A stretch of 64,000 nt of DNA, taken from Dillenia suffruticosa. Its lineage: Eukaryota > Streptophyta > Magnoliopsida > Dilleniales > Dilleniaceae. The first letter of the stretch is position 1. Every line of letters begins with the position of its first letter. Shown here piece after piece: positions 61,496-64,000 of the stretch. A program made the translations under genes and the position numbers. The notes beneath the pieces are model-generated. The model saw only the letters and a program-made list of their open reading frames with translations, had not been told where the DNA came from and did no database searches. The stretch spans positions 16,271,674 to 16,335,673 of the forward strand of contig JAVTVX010000002.1 of NCBI GenBank assembly GCA_033439265.1. Direction: 5' to 3'.

Positions 61496-63854
61496 TCATT
61501 CCTCCACTTGGATTTCACTTTCAAAATCCACCATTAATTTGTTCAATTTCTTGTTGCTTATCCTTTGTGGTATGATTCTCGTGTCCTCCTTGTAGCTGTT
61601 CATCAACGGGAAAAAAAAAAGATTACAAATTAATTATTTTGTATTCCGCATGTATTATCTTCAAGAATACTAATTTAAATTGTTTATAAAATGTAAACGA
61701 GTTTTGGCTTTTTAGCTAACCTCTGTTGGGGTGGCAAAGAAGCAGAAGGGGTGAGAATTTGGGTGAGCTTGAAGGCCTCTTCGGAGGAATTGATAATGTG
61801 GTTGAAGCACAAGTATCGACCATAGGAGGAGACATTTTCAAACACACAAATGTGAGCATCAACTAAGAAATTGAGATCAACTGTCACAAATACTCCGTCC
61901 TCATACATCTCGGCAGCGCCTTTTAGGTAGGGGTGGTTTAGCGATAACTCGGGTCTGAGTAGCAACCCTGCATTGATGGTCACCATATTCATGCCTCTGT
62001 CCATGGCCATGGCCCAGGCTGCCTTCTCTGCTGCTGTCTTTGACAATGCATACCACAACTGTCAAAAGAAGAGAGAATTATAAGTCACTTAGATCCCATA
62101 TTGTCATATTATTAAATAATAATTAATCATACTAAAAGATTTGATTAACAATGATTATCACATGGAGTATCAAAGAGTGACCATCCATGCAAAGTAATTT
62201 GGTAGATGTGGAAATGGAAATTACCTTGAATTTACGACATAAAGAGATATCAGACCAATGTCGCTCGTCAAAGTCAACTTCCATGGAAGAGTGGTCCTCT
62301 CTCCAGAAAATGGCTGTGGCTGAGGATGTAAATACAACTTTGTCTATGCTGTCTGTCTGCGCACTCGCTTCCAATACATTATGTGCTGCTCTCACTTCCT
62401 CTTCCGCCATCACTTCCTGCCCAATTTAAATTTTTGCTTCTTTTAGTATTTGATCCAATTTCCATTAGACCCTAATATTGGAAGAGCATATGGATTTTTT
62501 TTTTTATTGATCAACCGATATTCAGTTATTAAACTAATCTGGTTCGAGTACAACTTAATTTTAGAGATTGATTCTTCTAACGCTTATTTTTTCATTCCCA
62601 AAATTTGAATTTGAGTTCTTAATTAAGGGTTGGCATTAGATCCACGGTTGGTTGGTGGAAGGGCATACTGATTCTAAGTTAAGTCTCACATGTAACATAA
62701 TATTATTGTCCTCCTGCTTCCTTATTATAACATGATAAATAAATTAAACTTTTTTAATATAAAGCTCAACTCTAATCCTCATCCCCGAAAAAGGGAGGTT
62801 GCTCCTACTCAAAAGTTATCATCAATAAAGTTGAATATTAAGAAAAAACTTAATTTGTACTTTAAAATTTAATTATTATCGAGAAAAATTCTCATATTTA
62901 TATATGAATATGACATTTGATATCTTTTCAACAGACACGTGAATTTTAATGTGAAACACACGTATGGGTTTAATATTGCCTTGGAGCTTTTAATTTGGCA
63001 CCAATACCATATTTGGGAAAAATCTAACTCCTTCCTTGAAAGCTGTGTGTTAAGTTGAAGAATTTCTATATTTGTATACAACCTTGATTAGATTTAACAT
63101 GAACCATCGAAGCATTAACGTTTCACTACGATCAAATCATGTCATAAGTCAAAGTTGGTCTTAGATGGACTCTCTCGAAAGTACATAAAAGGAGATTAAT
63201 AATTAAGCTAAAGAGGGGAATTAACTGAACCCCACCATGGCCTATATCAATTGCTTAACGTAAAGAAAGGGAATTATTTGTTAAGAACAATCTAGCTGGT
63301 GTGCATGTGACAAGTTGGAAAATTCAAAACGTGCACAACTGGCTTAGCCTCAGCCTCCTTCCCCAAAGCCCATTCTTCCTAATTGTATGTGTCAATTTCG
63401 TTCTTCTAATTAAAAAGAGTGAGAGAAGCAGACGTACATCGTGGGTGGGTTGATCTTGAGCAGGCTCGCAAGTGTAGAACAATCCAGAACAGCCTCTGAG
63501 GGCTTCAATTATACTCTGGTAGTCAAATGGATCCAAATGGAAGACCTTCAATCTCTTCTCATTTTCAGGACTCGAAATTCCACTATATTGTTGCACTTGA
63601 TCTCCTGAGATTTAAAACCAAAAGGGAAAACGATGTTCATCACCATATCATATGCCAAAATGTCCAATACTCTCAATGATTGACCAAATGTTCTTTTTGT
63701 TGTGTTATTTAGAGAAAGAAAAAGTACCTGCAATATGGTTTTGGACTGCCGCATGGACGGTGTAGCCTCGTTGGAGAAGCCGGTCTACAAGGCTGGAGCC
63801 TAGACGGCCCGATGCATCCGTGACGCATACTGTGCTTCTGAACGCCGGCTCCAT
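61496..63854 (-). CDS. Cinnamoyl-CoA reductase-like SDR protein (SNL6 / At2g23910 type), 5 exons
   Basis: This is an extended short-chain dehydrogenase/reductase of the CCR-like clade. Exons are 63728-63854, 63438-63604, 62225-62416, 61721-62058 and 61496-61595, joined in frame to 307 aa, about the family length. The fifth exon is easily missed: exon 4 reads on to a stop at 61684, but a donor AG|GTTAGC and an acceptor AACAG at 61596 restore the conserved tail (RISNKKLNKLM). The nucleotide-binding loop is T12-D-A-S-G16-R-L-G19, with Asp where canonical SDRs have Gly. The catalytic set is S129/S130 (VFTSSA) and Y165-x3-K169 (WYALSK). The NWYCYGK signature of true lignin CCRs is absent, so substrate is uncertain and cinnamoyl-CoA activity is not implied. 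Start MEPAFRS is the ATG nearest the Rossmann fold. Confidence 0.9.
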
Positions 63855-63957
63855 GAGAGAGAGAGGAGTGGAAGTTTTGGGAGGAAAGGGAAAAGTTAGA
63901 TTGGTAAGGGGGATTAAGTACAATTTGTGGCTAGCTTACAGGAGAGTTAGGATCGGT

Positions 63958-63976
63958 AAGTTTCGTATATAAATAA
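63958..63976 (-). promoter_or_regulatory. Possible TATA region of the CCR-like gene
   Basis: The minus strand reads TATTTATATACG about 110 bp upstream of the ATG, a plausible TATA box. Position is the only support. Confidence 0.35.
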
Positions 63977-64000
63977 GAGGGAAAGCTAGCATTCAAAGAG

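Noticed and set aside
61684..61720. Read-through C-terminus of the CCR-like protein
   Set aside because: A good donor at 61720 and an acceptor at 61596 give a phase-matched exon with the conserved tail, which fits the family better.

Overview
This window is nuclear DNA of a flowering plant, most likely a eudicot. It is AT-rich, with spliced genes (GT..AG introns of 0.1 to 3.7 kb), many GA/CT microsatellites near gene starts, small retroelements, and proteins of plant-specific families. The species cannot be named from the sequence. No prokaryotic operon, CRISPR array, organelle segment or complete virus is visible.

Layout. Positions 1-13,250 are gene-poor and hold repeats, including a SINE with an 18-bp target duplication (11,657-11,832). 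A tetraspanin gene follows on the minus strand (13,255-14,769), then a complete 1.27-kb non-autonomous LTR retrotransposon (15,714-16,988). A plus-strand gene for a plastid-type two-RRM RNA-binding protein has four exons (18,132-21,640). An intronless ATL-type RING-H2 E3 ligase gene lies at 27,195-28,328. A pentatricopeptide-repeat gene broken by a stop codon, an internal deletion and a frameshift occupies 29,559-30,783 on the minus strand. A MITE-like element lies at 33,840-34,517. A three-exon bHLH gene (bHLH71/94/96 type) is on the minus strand at 38,239-41,188.

In the right third, 46,840-50,328 (minus) has no long ORF but contains four ordered exons resembling the GPI inositol acyltransferase PIG-W/GWT1. 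They carry a lost splice donor and two frameshifts, so this looks like a decayed gene. Next to it is an ATL29-like RING-H2 gene (52,632-53,507, minus). From memory, the Arabidopsis homologues of this pair are also neighbours. A triple CCCH zinc-finger gene (54,761-59,559, minus) has two exons split by a 3.7-kb intron that contains an old tandem duplication. A five-exon cinnamoyl-CoA-reductase-like gene (61,496-63,854, minus) closes the window.

The genes do not form a pathway; this is ordinary plant gene order. I found no convincing undescribed molecular system. The most informative observations are the two decayed genes, the well-delimited SINE and LTR element, the duplicated intron, and the recovered short exons.
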